64,000 bases of DNA from Candidatus Peregrinibacteria bacterium CG10_big_fil_rev_8_21_14_0_10_55_24. GTDB lineage: Bacteria; Patescibacteriota; Gracilibacteria; Peribacterales; Peribacteraceae. The stretch spans positions 1 through 64,000 of the forward strand of contig PFDV01000010.1 in NCBI GenBank assembly GCA_002772745.1. The letters run 5' to 3'. Positions 55,813 through 64,000 of this stretch are shown piece after piece. The stretch's first letter is position 1. Each line of letters opens with the position of its first letter. The notes below the pieces were generated by a model. The model was not told the DNA's origin, made no database searches, and saw only the letters and a list, made by a program, of their open reading frames with translations. A program made the translations under genes and the position numbers.

Positions 55813-57035
55813 AGATCCTCCTTCTGAATGACGATTACCCCCCACGCGGGGCGAGCAGTGTGGGGACTATTGTGGAAGGGCTCGCCAAGGAATACGGGGA
55901 ACGGGGACACGCAGTCTTCATACTCACCTCACACCGCAGAGAGGAGAATCCCGGCATCCTGCGTATGGGAAATGTTGTCAGTCTACCGATTTCCTATCGC
56001 GCTTCTCTGCGGCATTACCGTTGTTTGCGCATGGGGAGAGTCTCGCGGATGATTGATGAGGAAATCCGCCGCATTCAGCCAACCGTCGTCCACGCGCACA
56101 ACATTCACCAGTACCTGACGTACGACGCGCTGCGCATTGCACGGAAACACACCGATCGCATTGTCATTACGCTCCACGACGTCTTCAGCTTTTCCTTCGC
56201 TCGTCTTTCGACTGCAAAGTACCTGAGCTCGCTTGGAGAAGATGCGCACATGACATGGAAAGACCATGTGCAATCGGTGGGATGGGAATGGAACCCTCTG
56301 CGTAACACTCGTATACGTGGAGCATTCCGGAAGAACGTACGATGGGTCACTGTCGTGAGCAACGCGCTGGGGCGCGCTGCGGCACAGAACGGCATCGAGA
56401 ATGCGACATTGATCTACAACGGCATTGATCCTGCGCCATGGCAGTGTGGCGAAGCGGCAGTGAACGCATTCCGTGCAAAGCACGGTTTGGAAGGGAGGCG
56501 CGTGCTCCTTTTTGGGGGACGCCTGAGCGTGGATAAGGGAGCAGTCGAGCTTTTGCATGCACTGGAATGTATCCGCAGGGAAATCCCATCCGTGTTGCTC
56601 CTGGTCATGGGGGACACAGAGCGTTGGCAGGGATTAGTCGAGCACGCCCAAGTACCACAAAATCTTGCTGCGCACTGGCGCTGCACGGGATGGCTGGAGC
56701 GGCCCGATGTTCTCTGCGCAAATTACGCATCCGACATCGCAGTGATCCCATCGCTCTGTCTGGACACATTCAACATGATGAACGTAGAGGCGATGGCTGC
56801 ACGTAAGCCGGTTGTGGGAACAATTTTCGGCGGCACGCCGGAAGTGGTCGTGCACGGGGAAACTGGTTTCGTCTGCGATCCACGTGACATTGATACATTT
56901 GCAGGATACCTCAAAACACTCCTGCAGGATGACGCACTGAGAGAACGCATGGGAGAAGCAGGAAGACAACGCGCGCAGGAATATTTCACTCTGGAGAAAC
57001 AGGCGAAAGAGTTCCTACGGCTCTACCAGGAGTGA
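55809..57035 (+). CDS. GT4 family glycosyltransferase
   Basis: MKILLLNDDYPPRGASSVGTIVEGLAKEYGERGHAVFILT...LLFGGRLSVDKGAVELLHALE...NMMNVEAMAARKPVVGTIFGGTPEVV. Confidence 0.92.
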   Translation: MKILLLNDDYPPRGASSVGTIVEGLAKEYGERGHAVFILTSHRREENPGILRMGNVVSLPISYRASLRHYRCLRMGRVSRMIDEEIRRIQPTVVHAHNIHQYLTYDALRIARKHTDRIVITLHDVFSFSFARLSTAKYLSSLGEDAHMTWKDHVQSVGWEWNPLRNTRIRGAFRKNVRWVTVVSNALGRAAAQNGIENATLIYNGIDPAPWQCGEAAVNAFRAKHGLEGRRVLLFGGRLSVDKGAVELLHALECIRREIPSVLLLVMGDTERWQGLVEHAQVPQNLAAHWRCTGWLERPDVLCANYASDIAVIPSLCLDTFNMMNVEAMAARKPVVGTIFGGTPEVVVHGETGFVCDPRDIDTFAGYLKTLLQDDALRERMGEAGRQRAQEYFTLEKQAKEFLRLYQE

Positions 57036-58004
57036 TTGAAGATCCTCCCGCACGCGACGGGAGAAGAGGAGCGCGCCGGAGGCATTGAGGTGATCTTCAT
57101 CCTGGAAGAGATCGCGCTGTTCATCGAACAGCTGCTCATAATCAAGAAGAGCAATAAAGGGATACGTATACAACAGATCACGCACGGCGGATATATGGTG
57201 AGATGCTGCATGGCGCTGGTATGCAGGGGTCATGGGATACCGCACGCCAACGACATCTACACCATGCTCCTCGGCGATGAGAAAGAGCGCATCGAGCGCC
57301 TCAACAAGCTCTTCATTGATAATCGGTTCTCTGAGCTGGAGCTCAGCACGGCCTTTGCCAAGCTCATCGCGCTTTTCCTGAGGCAAGTCCGTCCATACCT
57401 TGTCCGACCTGAGCGAAAGCTGGCAGTGCTCATCCCAGAAGAGTTCGCGTTCAGGAATCTCGCCCGTGAAGAGTGCGGCAACATCCTGCTTGAAGATGCG
57501 CACAAACTCCTGACGATGTTCCGGATGCGCGAGCGGAACAAGGTACGTTGCAACGGACTCCACAATGGCGAGCGGATGGAACCCGTAGAGGCGCAGAGCA
57601 TCGCGCAGTGAGACGAAATGGAGAATACCGGAAAAGTTTCTGTCCTCTGTGCGATACGCACCGAAGACGTGGTCATCTATGGGAACAACAAGAAAGTGGA
57701 TGGAGGGATAGAGCACAAGGAGTTCCTGTGCTTTGAGAGCGACTTCGCGAAGGTTGTCCGAGGGATACGCCGCGTTGAGGTACTCCGGTCCCAGCACGCT
57801 CGTGCGGATATCCATCGCCGGATGCGAGTCGCCAAAGAAAACCACTACCGGATCTGCCGGAACATCTTTGAGATACGCAATCTGCTCAAGATAAATATCG
57901 GTCTGACGCACGCGCAAAAAGTAGTACACAGAGCACGCACCAAAGAGCGCGGCAAAGCCAAGGAGGAAGAATACGGCCAAGAGGATAAATCTGCGAATAC
58001 TCAC
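57015..58004 (-). CDS. SGNH-like (AlgJ/AlgX-type) protein, membrane anchored
   Basis: VVVFFGDSHPAMDIRTS...; next to MBOAT. Confidence 0.65.
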   Translation of the reverse strand: MSIRRFILLAVFFLLGFAALFGACSVYYFLRVRQTDIYLEQIAYLKDVPADPVVVFFGDSHPAMDIRTSVLGPEYLNAAYPSDNLREVALKAQELLVLYPSIHFLVVPIDDHVFGAYRTEDRNFSGILHFVSLRDALRLYGFHPLAIVESVATYLVPLAHPEHRQEFVRIFKQDVAALFTGEIPERELFWDEHCQLSLRSDKVWTDLPQEKRDELGKGRAELQLREPIINEELVEALDALFLIAEEHGVDVVGVRYPMTPAYQRHAASHHISAVRDLLYTYPFIALLDYEQLFDEQRDLFQDEDHLNASGALLFSRRVREDLQSLLVEP

Positions 58005-58007
58005 GAA

Positions 58008-59474
58008 TCAGAACTGGAAGTAGATGAATTGGCTCCCCCACCGTCCGGCAAAGAGAACCGCGAAGAGGAGGAAATAGAACACAGACCAGCGCAGCCATAC
58101 CGGTTGCCGACGGAACATGTGGCGCATTCCCTCGTGGCGTTGCAACCGATGCATTTCCTCAAGGAAGATGATGGAGAGAAGAGCCCCAATGAAGAGCGTC
58201 TTGGACATACTCAAGTTCCCCAAGACCTCCTTGAGAAGCGAGAAATGTGTCAGTTGTGCCCAAAGATCAGTCGTGAAGTGAGAGAGAATGTAGAGCGCAT
58301 CGCCGAAGGATGCGGCACGGAAGAAAACCCAGCTGACGCTCACAAGAAGGAAGGTGCATGCAATCTGCCAAAGGGCAAGGATATGAGGAAAACGCGTTAG
58401 GCCCAGTGCTGATGCGGTTTGTGCGCGCAGAGAATGTGTGAGGTTCCCAACGACCAGATACACACCATGGAGACCGCCCCACACCACAAACGTCCACGCT
58501 GCACCGTGCCATAGGCCACTCAAAAGGAAGACGATGAGCACATTGAGTCCATGGCGCAATGGAGGTACACGATTACCGCCGAGCGGGATGTAGACGTAGT
58601 CGCGGAACCATGAGGAGAGCGAGATGTGCCATCTTCGCCAAAAGTCCGCGATGGAGCGCGCGGCGTACGGGCGATTGAAGTTGTCCACGAGCTTAAAACC
58701 CATTACTTGAGCGGAACCGATGGCGATGTCGCTGTAACCGGAGAAATCGCAGTAGATTTGGAAAGCGAAGAACACGGTGGCAACAATGAGCGGCAACCCC
58801 GTGAAGCGCGTCGGGTCACCGTAGACGGTATCTACGGCAACGGCGAGGTTGTCCGCGATGACCACCTTTTTAAAGAAACCCCACAGCATCAGCTTCAAGC
58901 CGTCGGTCACCCGCCCGGGCTCAAAAGAGAAGCGCTCACGGAATTGTGGGAGCAGATTCCCGGGTCGCTCAATGGGGCCTGCAACAAGCTGCGGGAAGAA
59001 GGAAACGTAGAGCGCGTAGATGCCGAAATGCCGCTCAGGGACTTGTACTCCTCGGTAAACGTCGATCACGTAGCTTAAGGTTTGAAACGTGTAGAAGGAG
59101 ACACCAATAGGCAGGAGGAGATGGAGGAATGGGGAATCCCATGACACCCCCAGGAAAGCGGAGACACTTTGGAGGGATGTGCTGAAGAAATTGAAGTACT
59201 TAAAGATCCCGAGAATGCCGAGACACACCACGAGAGCACCTAAGAGGTACCAGCGTCTGTGTTCCTGCCGCTTTTCCCTCGCCATAAGCAACGCCGTCCC
59301 ATAACTCACCGCTGTCGTGAAGAGAATGAGGAGCGCGTACGCCGGCTGCCACGCCATGTAAAAGTAATAACTTGCGAGGAGGAGGAACACCCATCGCAGG
59401 CGATGAGGCAGCAGAAAATACGCGGCCGAAACGAGAGGGAAAAAGAGGAGGAAGTGGAGCGAGTTGAAGAACAT
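58008..59474 (-). CDS. MBOAT family O-acyltransferase (AlgI-like)
   Basis: MFFNSLHFLLFFPLVSAAYFLLPHRLRWVFLLLASYYFYMAWQPAYALLIL...QLVAGPIERPGNLLPQF...DFWRRWHISLSSWFRDYVYIPLGGNR...LLSGLWHGAAWTFVVWGGLHG. Confidence 0.95.
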   Translation of the reverse strand: MFFNSLHFLLFFPLVSAAYFLLPHRLRWVFLLLASYYFYMAWQPAYALLILFTTAVSYGTALLMAREKRQEHRRWYLLGALVVCLGILGIFKYFNFFSTSLQSVSAFLGVSWDSPFLHLLLPIGVSFYTFQTLSYVIDVYRGVQVPERHFGIYALYVSFFPQLVAGPIERPGNLLPQFRERFSFEPGRVTDGLKLMLWGFFKKVVIADNLAVAVDTVYGDPTRFTGLPLIVATVFFAFQIYCDFSGYSDIAIGSAQVMGFKLVDNFNRPYAARSIADFWRRWHISLSSWFRDYVYIPLGGNRVPPLRHGLNVLIVFLLSGLWHGAAWTFVVWGGLHGVYLVVGNLTHSLRAQTASALGLTRFPHILALWQIACTFLLVSVSWVFFRAASFGDALYILSHFTTDLWAQLTHFSLLKEVLGNLSMSKTLFIGALLSIIFLEEMHRLQRHEGMRHMFRRQPVWLRWSVFYFLLFAVLFAGRWGSQFIYFQF

Positions 59475-59477
59475 CGC

Positions 59478-61175
59478 CTAACGAATAGTATGCAGAATAT
59501 AGTTGATAAAGGGCGTGATAACGAGTGGAGTGGCTTCCGATTGCGGAGCCGCGAGAACCTTTGCTCCGAGAACGGTTCTGGATAAACGTGCGGAAAGATC
59601 CTCCGAATAGCCAAAGAGGTGTGTGACGCCAAATGCATCGAGCGCATTGCGCAGCATTCCATCCGCACGGAGACGCTCAACGGTCTCCTCGGAAAAGAGA
59701 ACGAGCGTGCGATCGCTCAGGAGTTTCAAGTCCATCATCCTCGTCGGATGTTCGCAGAGCGCAACAACGGCATCATCGGGCAGTGCTTTCAGCACCTCTG
59801 CTTGCGCGAGCGCTACCGGAACGGTAGAAGCACCGTATAACCGAGCAAGCTCAAGCCGGTTTGCCTGAAGCATCTCTATGCCGAGCACGAGAAGAACGCC
59901 GGTGAGCAGGAGCCCCGACCGCACGCGCCCAAGCGAAGGAGCGAGCGCATCACTCACAACGCCAACACCCACACCGGCGAAGAGCATAAAGACCCACAGG
60001 ACATCCATGAGGTGTTCCCGTTCGTAGTGCAGAACGAACGTGATGATTGCGTAACTGCTCACAACTAATCCCAGGAGGAGGAGTGTACATCGGCGTTCGC
60101 GCTTCCAGAGGAAGAAAAACCCCGGGATGAGGAAGAGCCACAGTGCAACGGAGCCAACGCGCGCCTGTTGGAAAAAAGAGGGAATGCTGTTGAGGAAGAG
60201 CCATCCCCCATTCGCAAGCGAAAGGAGGAATCCGGATCGCAAGCCGTAATTAATGAGAGTTTTCTGTTCCTGCATGCGTGCAAGCCAGGACCACTGTGCC
60301 ACCTGAGAAAGGTGTTCTTGATCAAAGCGCTCGCGATCGAAGAAGTATGTGTAGGGGTCGGGATAGAGATGGAGGTACGTCGCATTCTCAAGTTCTTCGG
60401 CACCGGGCCAGACACGCGCAAGGTTTTGGTTTGCCGGATACCCGAGGGTGCGAATGTCACCGATGTACGGAGCAAGGTATACAGCGCCAGCAAACGCACC
60501 GAAGAGCACGATACCGATCACTCCCCGCTTCCACGCACGCCTCTCCACCCAAAGGTACACGCAGAGGTACCACGGGAGGAAAATGAGAAAGACATCTTTA
60601 GAGGCAACACTGCATCCCAAGAGGAGGCCCGATACTACGAGTGCACCCCAGAGGGACCTCTCCTCAAGCCATACGAACGAAGCAAGGCTCGCAAAGAGGA
60701 AGAAGAATGCAAACGTGTAGTTATCCACAGTGAGCGCCTGCTGCCACATGAGCGGAGAGAGCCCCAGAAGAAGGGTAGCGACCCACGCTGCACGCACGCC
60801 GAAGATCTTCGCGGCGGCAAGCCAGAAGAACATGAGCGAGAACGCCGTTACCACGGCACTCACGACCGTCCAACCGATAAAATTATTCCACGGAACCCAT
60901 GAAGAAATCAGAGCGAAGAGCACGGTACTCAGGCGACCGTCAGCGGTGGATGAAACTCCTTCGATGGGAAGAAGCTGCGTAGAGAGCAATCGTCCAAGCC
61001 CATCGAAGAGTGAGAAGAGCTCCGTCGCGGCAAAGTTGCGCGCGGGAAGGAGGCCCGGAAACTGGTAGGGGAACCCGGCGAAGAGAACCGGAGTAACCCA
61101 AAGACAGAGGAGGAGCCCCAGTGCAACACAGAGGAGAATCAGGTGGCCGGCGACGGATTTGCCTGCGAGACGCAT
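59478..61175 (-). CDS. GT39/PMT-like membrane glycosyltransferase
   Basis: Multi-TM; LFDGLGRLLSTQLLPIEGVSSTADGRLSTVLFALISSWVPWNNFIGWTVVSAVVTAFSLMFFWLAAAKIFG...QQALTVDNYTFAFF. Confidence 0.72.
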   Translation of the reverse strand: MRLAGKSVAGHLILLCVALGLLLCLWVTPVLFAGFPYQFPGLLPARNFAATELFSLFDGLGRLLSTQLLPIEGVSSTADGRLSTVLFALISSWVPWNNFIGWTVVSAVVTAFSLMFFWLAAAKIFGVRAAWVATLLLGLSPLMWQQALTVDNYTFAFFFLFASLASFVWLEERSLWGALVVSGLLLGCSVASKDVFLIFLPWYLCVYLWVERRAWKRGVIGIVLFGAFAGAVYLAPYIGDIRTLGYPANQNLARVWPGAEELENATYLHLYPDPYTYFFDRERFDQEHLSQVAQWSWLARMQEQKTLINYGLRSGFLLSLANGGWLFLNSIPSFFQQARVGSVALWLFLIPGFFFLWKRERRCTLLLLGLVVSSYAIITFVLHYEREHLMDVLWVFMLFAGVGVGVVSDALAPSLGRVRSGLLLTGVLLVLGIEMLQANRLELARLYGASTVPVALAQAEVLKALPDDAVVALCEHPTRMMDLKLLSDRTLVLFSEETVERLRADGMLRNALDAFGVTHLFGYSEDLSARLSRTVLGAKVLAAPQSEATPLVITPFINYILHTIR

Positions 61176-61196
61176 GACAGAACCAGGCTGCCAGCA

Positions 61197-61202
61197 TACC
61201 AT
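61197..61202 (+). promoter_or_regulatory. -10-like TACCAT 7 nt upstream of ATG 61210
   Basis: gcaTACCATtgaacggATG. Confidence 0.4.
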
Positions 61203-61209
61203 TGAACGG

Positions 61210-62121
61210 ATGGCAACTCCGAGTCAGCAGAAGAAGAATTGGGGTTTTACGGCGCTGAAGCTCATCGGTATTGGACTCTTTTTATGGATTCTCTCGCGCC
61301 TTGACCGCGAGACACTCCTGATGTTCGTCGGCCGCATCAATACAAGAACATGCGTCGTCATACTAATCCTCATCATGGCGCTCTATGGAGTGAAGACTCT
61401 GCGTTGGCACCTCCTTGTCCATCGACTGGGTGCACGTCCGACACTGGCAACATCGTGGAGGCTCTACAACATCGGCGTGTTCCTCTCGACAATTACTCCA
61501 GCCAAGATTGGTGAAGTTGGTCGCGCTGCGTATCTATTGCGTGACGGCATGGATAGCAGGGAAGCCATCATGCTTGCAGTGATCGACCGACTGATGGATG
61601 GAGTCGTCATCGCTGTTGTTACCGCTCTCGGGATGGGAGCGCTCTTCGGATGGAAGCTGGGAGCAATGAGTCTGACAGTCATCGGTGTGAGTTTTCTCTG
61701 TGGAGGAGTGCTGTGGAAACGCCATCTTATGCATCACCCCAATCGTTGGTTGGTTGCCCTGCAGAAAATCATGGATGCGCGCACGGTAATTCTTGCATTG
61801 CTCTACACAACCCTGAGCTGGTGTATCTACTTCGTACTTGCCGTTCTCCTGGCGCGCAGCGTCGGCATCGCTGCTCCTCTGACCGTGCTCATTGCAAGCT
61901 TCACCGTTGCGGGGATCATCACATTGCTCCCCATCGCGCCTTCAGGATTAGGCACGCGCGACGCGGCACTCATTGCACTCCTGCTTCCCTACGGAGTCCC
62001 TGCGGAGCAATCTGTTGCACTGGGATTTCTGATGTTTGTTACGATTCTCGTGAGCAGTATTCCCGGGCTCTACTACTGGGGCAGAGGCCACCCCGGTCCT
62101 CACCCTCTCTCTGTACCATGA
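61210..62121 (+). CDS. Lysylphosphatidylglycerol synthase TM-region-like (UPF0104) membrane protein
   Basis: LKTLRWHLLVHRLGARPTLATSWRLYNIGVFLSTITPAKIGEVGRAAYLLRDGMDSREAIMLAVIDRLMDG...PSGLGTRDAALIALLL. Confidence 0.85.
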   Translation: MATPSQQKKNWGFTALKLIGIGLFLWILSRLDRETLLMFVGRINTRTCVVILILIMALYGVKTLRWHLLVHRLGARPTLATSWRLYNIGVFLSTITPAKIGEVGRAAYLLRDGMDSREAIMLAVIDRLMDGVVIAVVTALGMGALFGWKLGAMSLTVIGVSFLCGGVLWKRHLMHHPNRWLVALQKIMDARTVILALLYTTLSWCIYFVLAVLLARSVGIAAPLTVLIASFTVAGIITLLPIAPSGLGTRDAALIALLLPYGVPAEQSVALGFLMFVTILVSSIPGLYYWGRGHPGPHPLSVP

Positions 62122-64000
62122 AGCGCAACTGGACCATGGAACAGGTAGCGGCTCACTGGGACAGCGTCCCTGAATACAACGATATCAATGCACAGATTGA
62201 TTCGTACTACCGCCGATTCGTCGACAGCGCCCCGCTATTCTCTATCCCGCAGAACGCCAAGGTACTGGATGTCGATTGTCGCACGGCTGTTGGTACGACG
62301 TTCTTCGCGCGCAAGTATCCCACCGCACGTTTCACTTGCATGCCGATGGCGCCGTCATTTGCGACAGCGGCGGGGAAGAAAATTTCCGGAGAGCGTATCA
62401 GCGCGAACATTGTTCCGTTTGCATCGATTCCTCTGCCTTTCGATGATGAAGTATTCGATGTTGTCCTTACCTACGAGACGATTGAGCATGTACCCTGGCC
62501 GGAGGCATACCTCGCCGAGCTCTCCCGTGTACTGAAAACCGGCGGCACGCTCGTGCTCACGACCCCAAGCCTCCTCTGGGAGCCTGTCCATCTCCTTTCC
62601 GCAGCTCTCAAGTTGGACCACGGCGAAGGGCCGCACTGGATGCTCGCCAGGGGGAGGCTGCTCAGAGCGATACGGGAAGCAGGATTGGACATCAAAACCG
62701 AGAGATCGTTCGTCCTGATCCCCGTCGGACCCAAGTGGCTCATTGCCATCGGCAAATCCTTTGAGAGAGTGTTGCCCGAGTTTCTCCTGCGCATCCTCTG
62801 CTTGAGGAGGACTTTCATCTGCACGAAGAGAGCAGACTACTGGTGGCACCGACTGAATGAGGAAATCATTCGTACCGGACTGGATACGCACTGCGGTACG
62901 AGCGTTGGCGTCTCGAATGGGCTATTGGAACTACAGGAGAAAGACGGAGTCCCCGTCACTGTGCGAACATCCAAACCTGGTTGCCTACCACGCGAAGCAT
63001 TCCTTGGATGTGCCGCACGCGAATGCAATTACCCCAAGCTCAACAAATTCGTATTCGGAGAGCTCCCGGAGAATTGGCTCTGCGGTGTCGTAAAGAAGAG
63101 CTCCGTAGGTCACGCATCGGACGAAACTGTGCGCCGAACGGGAGCATCCGGCGGAGTGATTTCCTCGCTCCTCATCCATCTCATTGAATCCGGAGCAGTC
63201 AACGGAGCCGTGTGCCTGCAACTTGGGAAGAACAAACCCTACCGTGCCGAACCTGTCATCGCACGTTCCAGAGAAGAAGTACTCGCCTGCGCACAGAGCA
63301 TCTACAGCCTCACACCGGTGAATACCATCCTCTCGAAGCTGGAGAGAGAGGAGGGGCCGCTGGCATACGTCGGCCTCCCCGATCAGGTGGCAGCAATCCG
63401 AAAATTACAGATGCTCAAGCACCCGAGCGTGCGCAACATTCGGTACATCATCGGACCGTACATGGGAACGCAGATGTACTTCGAGGCAATTCGCAGCTTT
63501 CTGCGGTCCCACGACGTGCGCTCCGAAGAAGAGATCACATACCTCAAGTACCGTGCGGGAGAATGGCCAGGTCACCTGCGCATCGCACTGAAAGATGGTC
63601 GTGTACTTACGGCAGAAAAATTTCATTACAACTACCTGATTCCTTTCTTCATCACACAGAGCAGCTTGCAGCTCGTGGACTTTACCAACGAGCTCACCGA
63701 TATCTCCGTTGGAGACGCCTGGTCGCCAATGTACGAGAAAAAACGCGGCGGGTACGCCGTCATCCTCGCGCGCTCCCAGCAAGGGCAAGACCTCATCGAA
63801 GCCGCAATCAGGCAGAACATACTTTCGTGCGAGCCTGTATCGCTAGAGGAGGCACTCGACATGCACGGCCACATGCTCGACTTTAAGAAGCGAGGATCGT
63901 TCATCCGCAACAGCTGGCGCAAGGTGCAACCGGAGTACGGCTATGCCCCAGCGCACATTGCGTTCATGCGTGTTGCAGTTGAGTGGTGCCTGTGCGCCGT
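62118..64000 (+). CDS. Partial CDS (runs off window): SAM methyltransferase fused to FrhB/FdhB-like (coenzyme F420 hydrogenase beta-type) domain
   Basis: At least 627 codons with no stop. N-terminal VLDVDCRTAVGTTFFARKYP...DVVLTYETIEHVPWPEAYLAELSRVLKTGGTLVLTTPS; C-terminal RRTGASGGVISSLLIHLIESGAVNGAVCLQ...YVGLPDQVAAIRKLQ...YLKYRAGEWPGHLRIALKDGR...LTDISVGDAWSPMYEKKRGGYAVILARSQQGQDLIEAA. Absent from the ORF track because it has no stop in the window. Confidence 0.8.
   Translation, partial: MKRNWTMEQVAAHWDSVPEYNDINAQIDSYYRRFVDSAPLFSIPQNAKVLDVDCRTAVGTTFFARKYPTARFTCMPMAPSFATAAGKKISGERISANIVPFASIPLPFDDEVFDVVLTYETIEHVPWPEAYLAELSRVLKTGGTLVLTTPSLLWEPVHLLSAALKLDHGEGPHWMLARGRLLRAIREAGLDIKTERSFVLIPVGPKWLIAIGKSFERVLPEFLLRILCLRRTFICTKRADYWWHRLNEEIIRTGLDTHCGTSVGVSNGLLELQEKDGVPVTVRTSKPGCLPREAFLGCAARECNYPKLNKFVFGELPENWLCGVVKKSSVGHASDETVRRTGASGGVISSLLIHLIESGAVNGAVCLQLGKNKPYRAEPVIARSREEVLACAQSIYSLTPVNTILSKLEREEGPLAYVGLPDQVAAIRKLQMLKHPSVRNIRYIIGPYMGTQMYFEAIRSFLRSHDVRSEEEITYLKYRAGEWPGHLRIALKDGRVLTAEKFHYNYLIPFFITQSSLQLVDFTNELTDISVGDAWSPMYEKKRGGYAVILARSQQGQDLIEAAIRQNILSCEPVSLEEALDMHGHMLDFKKRGSFIRNSWRKVQPEYGYAPAHIAFMRVAVEWCLCA

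Noticed and set aside
63212-63886. 224-aa plus-strand ORF and other ORFs at 62188-63922
   Set aside because: Out-of-frame shadows of the run-off methyltransferase-FrhB ORF starting at 62118.
1-64000. CRISPR array, rRNA operon, prophage or insertion-sequence cluster
   Set aside because: No regularly spaced direct repeats, no rRNA sequence, no phage structural genes; the only mobile-element gene seen is the RAYT at 31380.

Overview
The window looks like a chromosomal segment of a Patescibacteria/CPR-type bacterium using the standard code; Peribacteria/Peregrinibacteria-like is an inference only. The left half (about 0-34 kb) is mostly housekeeping: SufS/SufU, ribosomal proteins bS6, bS18 and bL34, YebC, a penicillin-binding protein, FtsX, RecO, VanW-like, RNase H, a C-terminal processing protease, Ndk, an M16 peptidase, PduO-type adenosyltransferase, PheT, a PolX-like polymerase, AhcY with a PfkB kinase, and two tRNAs (Thr-GGT, Ser-GGA). 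The right half (about 35-64 kb) is a large glycan locus: nucleotide-sugar dehydrogenases and epimerases, Gmd/Fcl, a GT11-like fucosyltransferase, GT4 and GT39-like enzymes, a flippase, and an MBOAT/SGNH acylation module. It ends in an ORF that runs off the window and is missing from the ORF track; it appears to fuse a SAM methyltransferase to an FrhB-like domain. The most interesting non-textbook signals are: (1) a high-GC cassette at 31.98-32.60 kb with a near-consensus promoter, a three-way-junction leader RNA, a Shine-Dalgarno site, a small basic protein of unknown family and tandem hairpins, next to a REP-associated (Y1) transposase whose own ORF contains a perfect palindrome; (2) -10 hexamers placed 6-13 nt before the start codon of many genes, implying widespread leaderless transcription; (3) the methyltransferase-FrhB fusion; (4) telomere-like G-quadruplex tracts immediately 3' of two genes. 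All calls are by eye; no database search or folding program was run.
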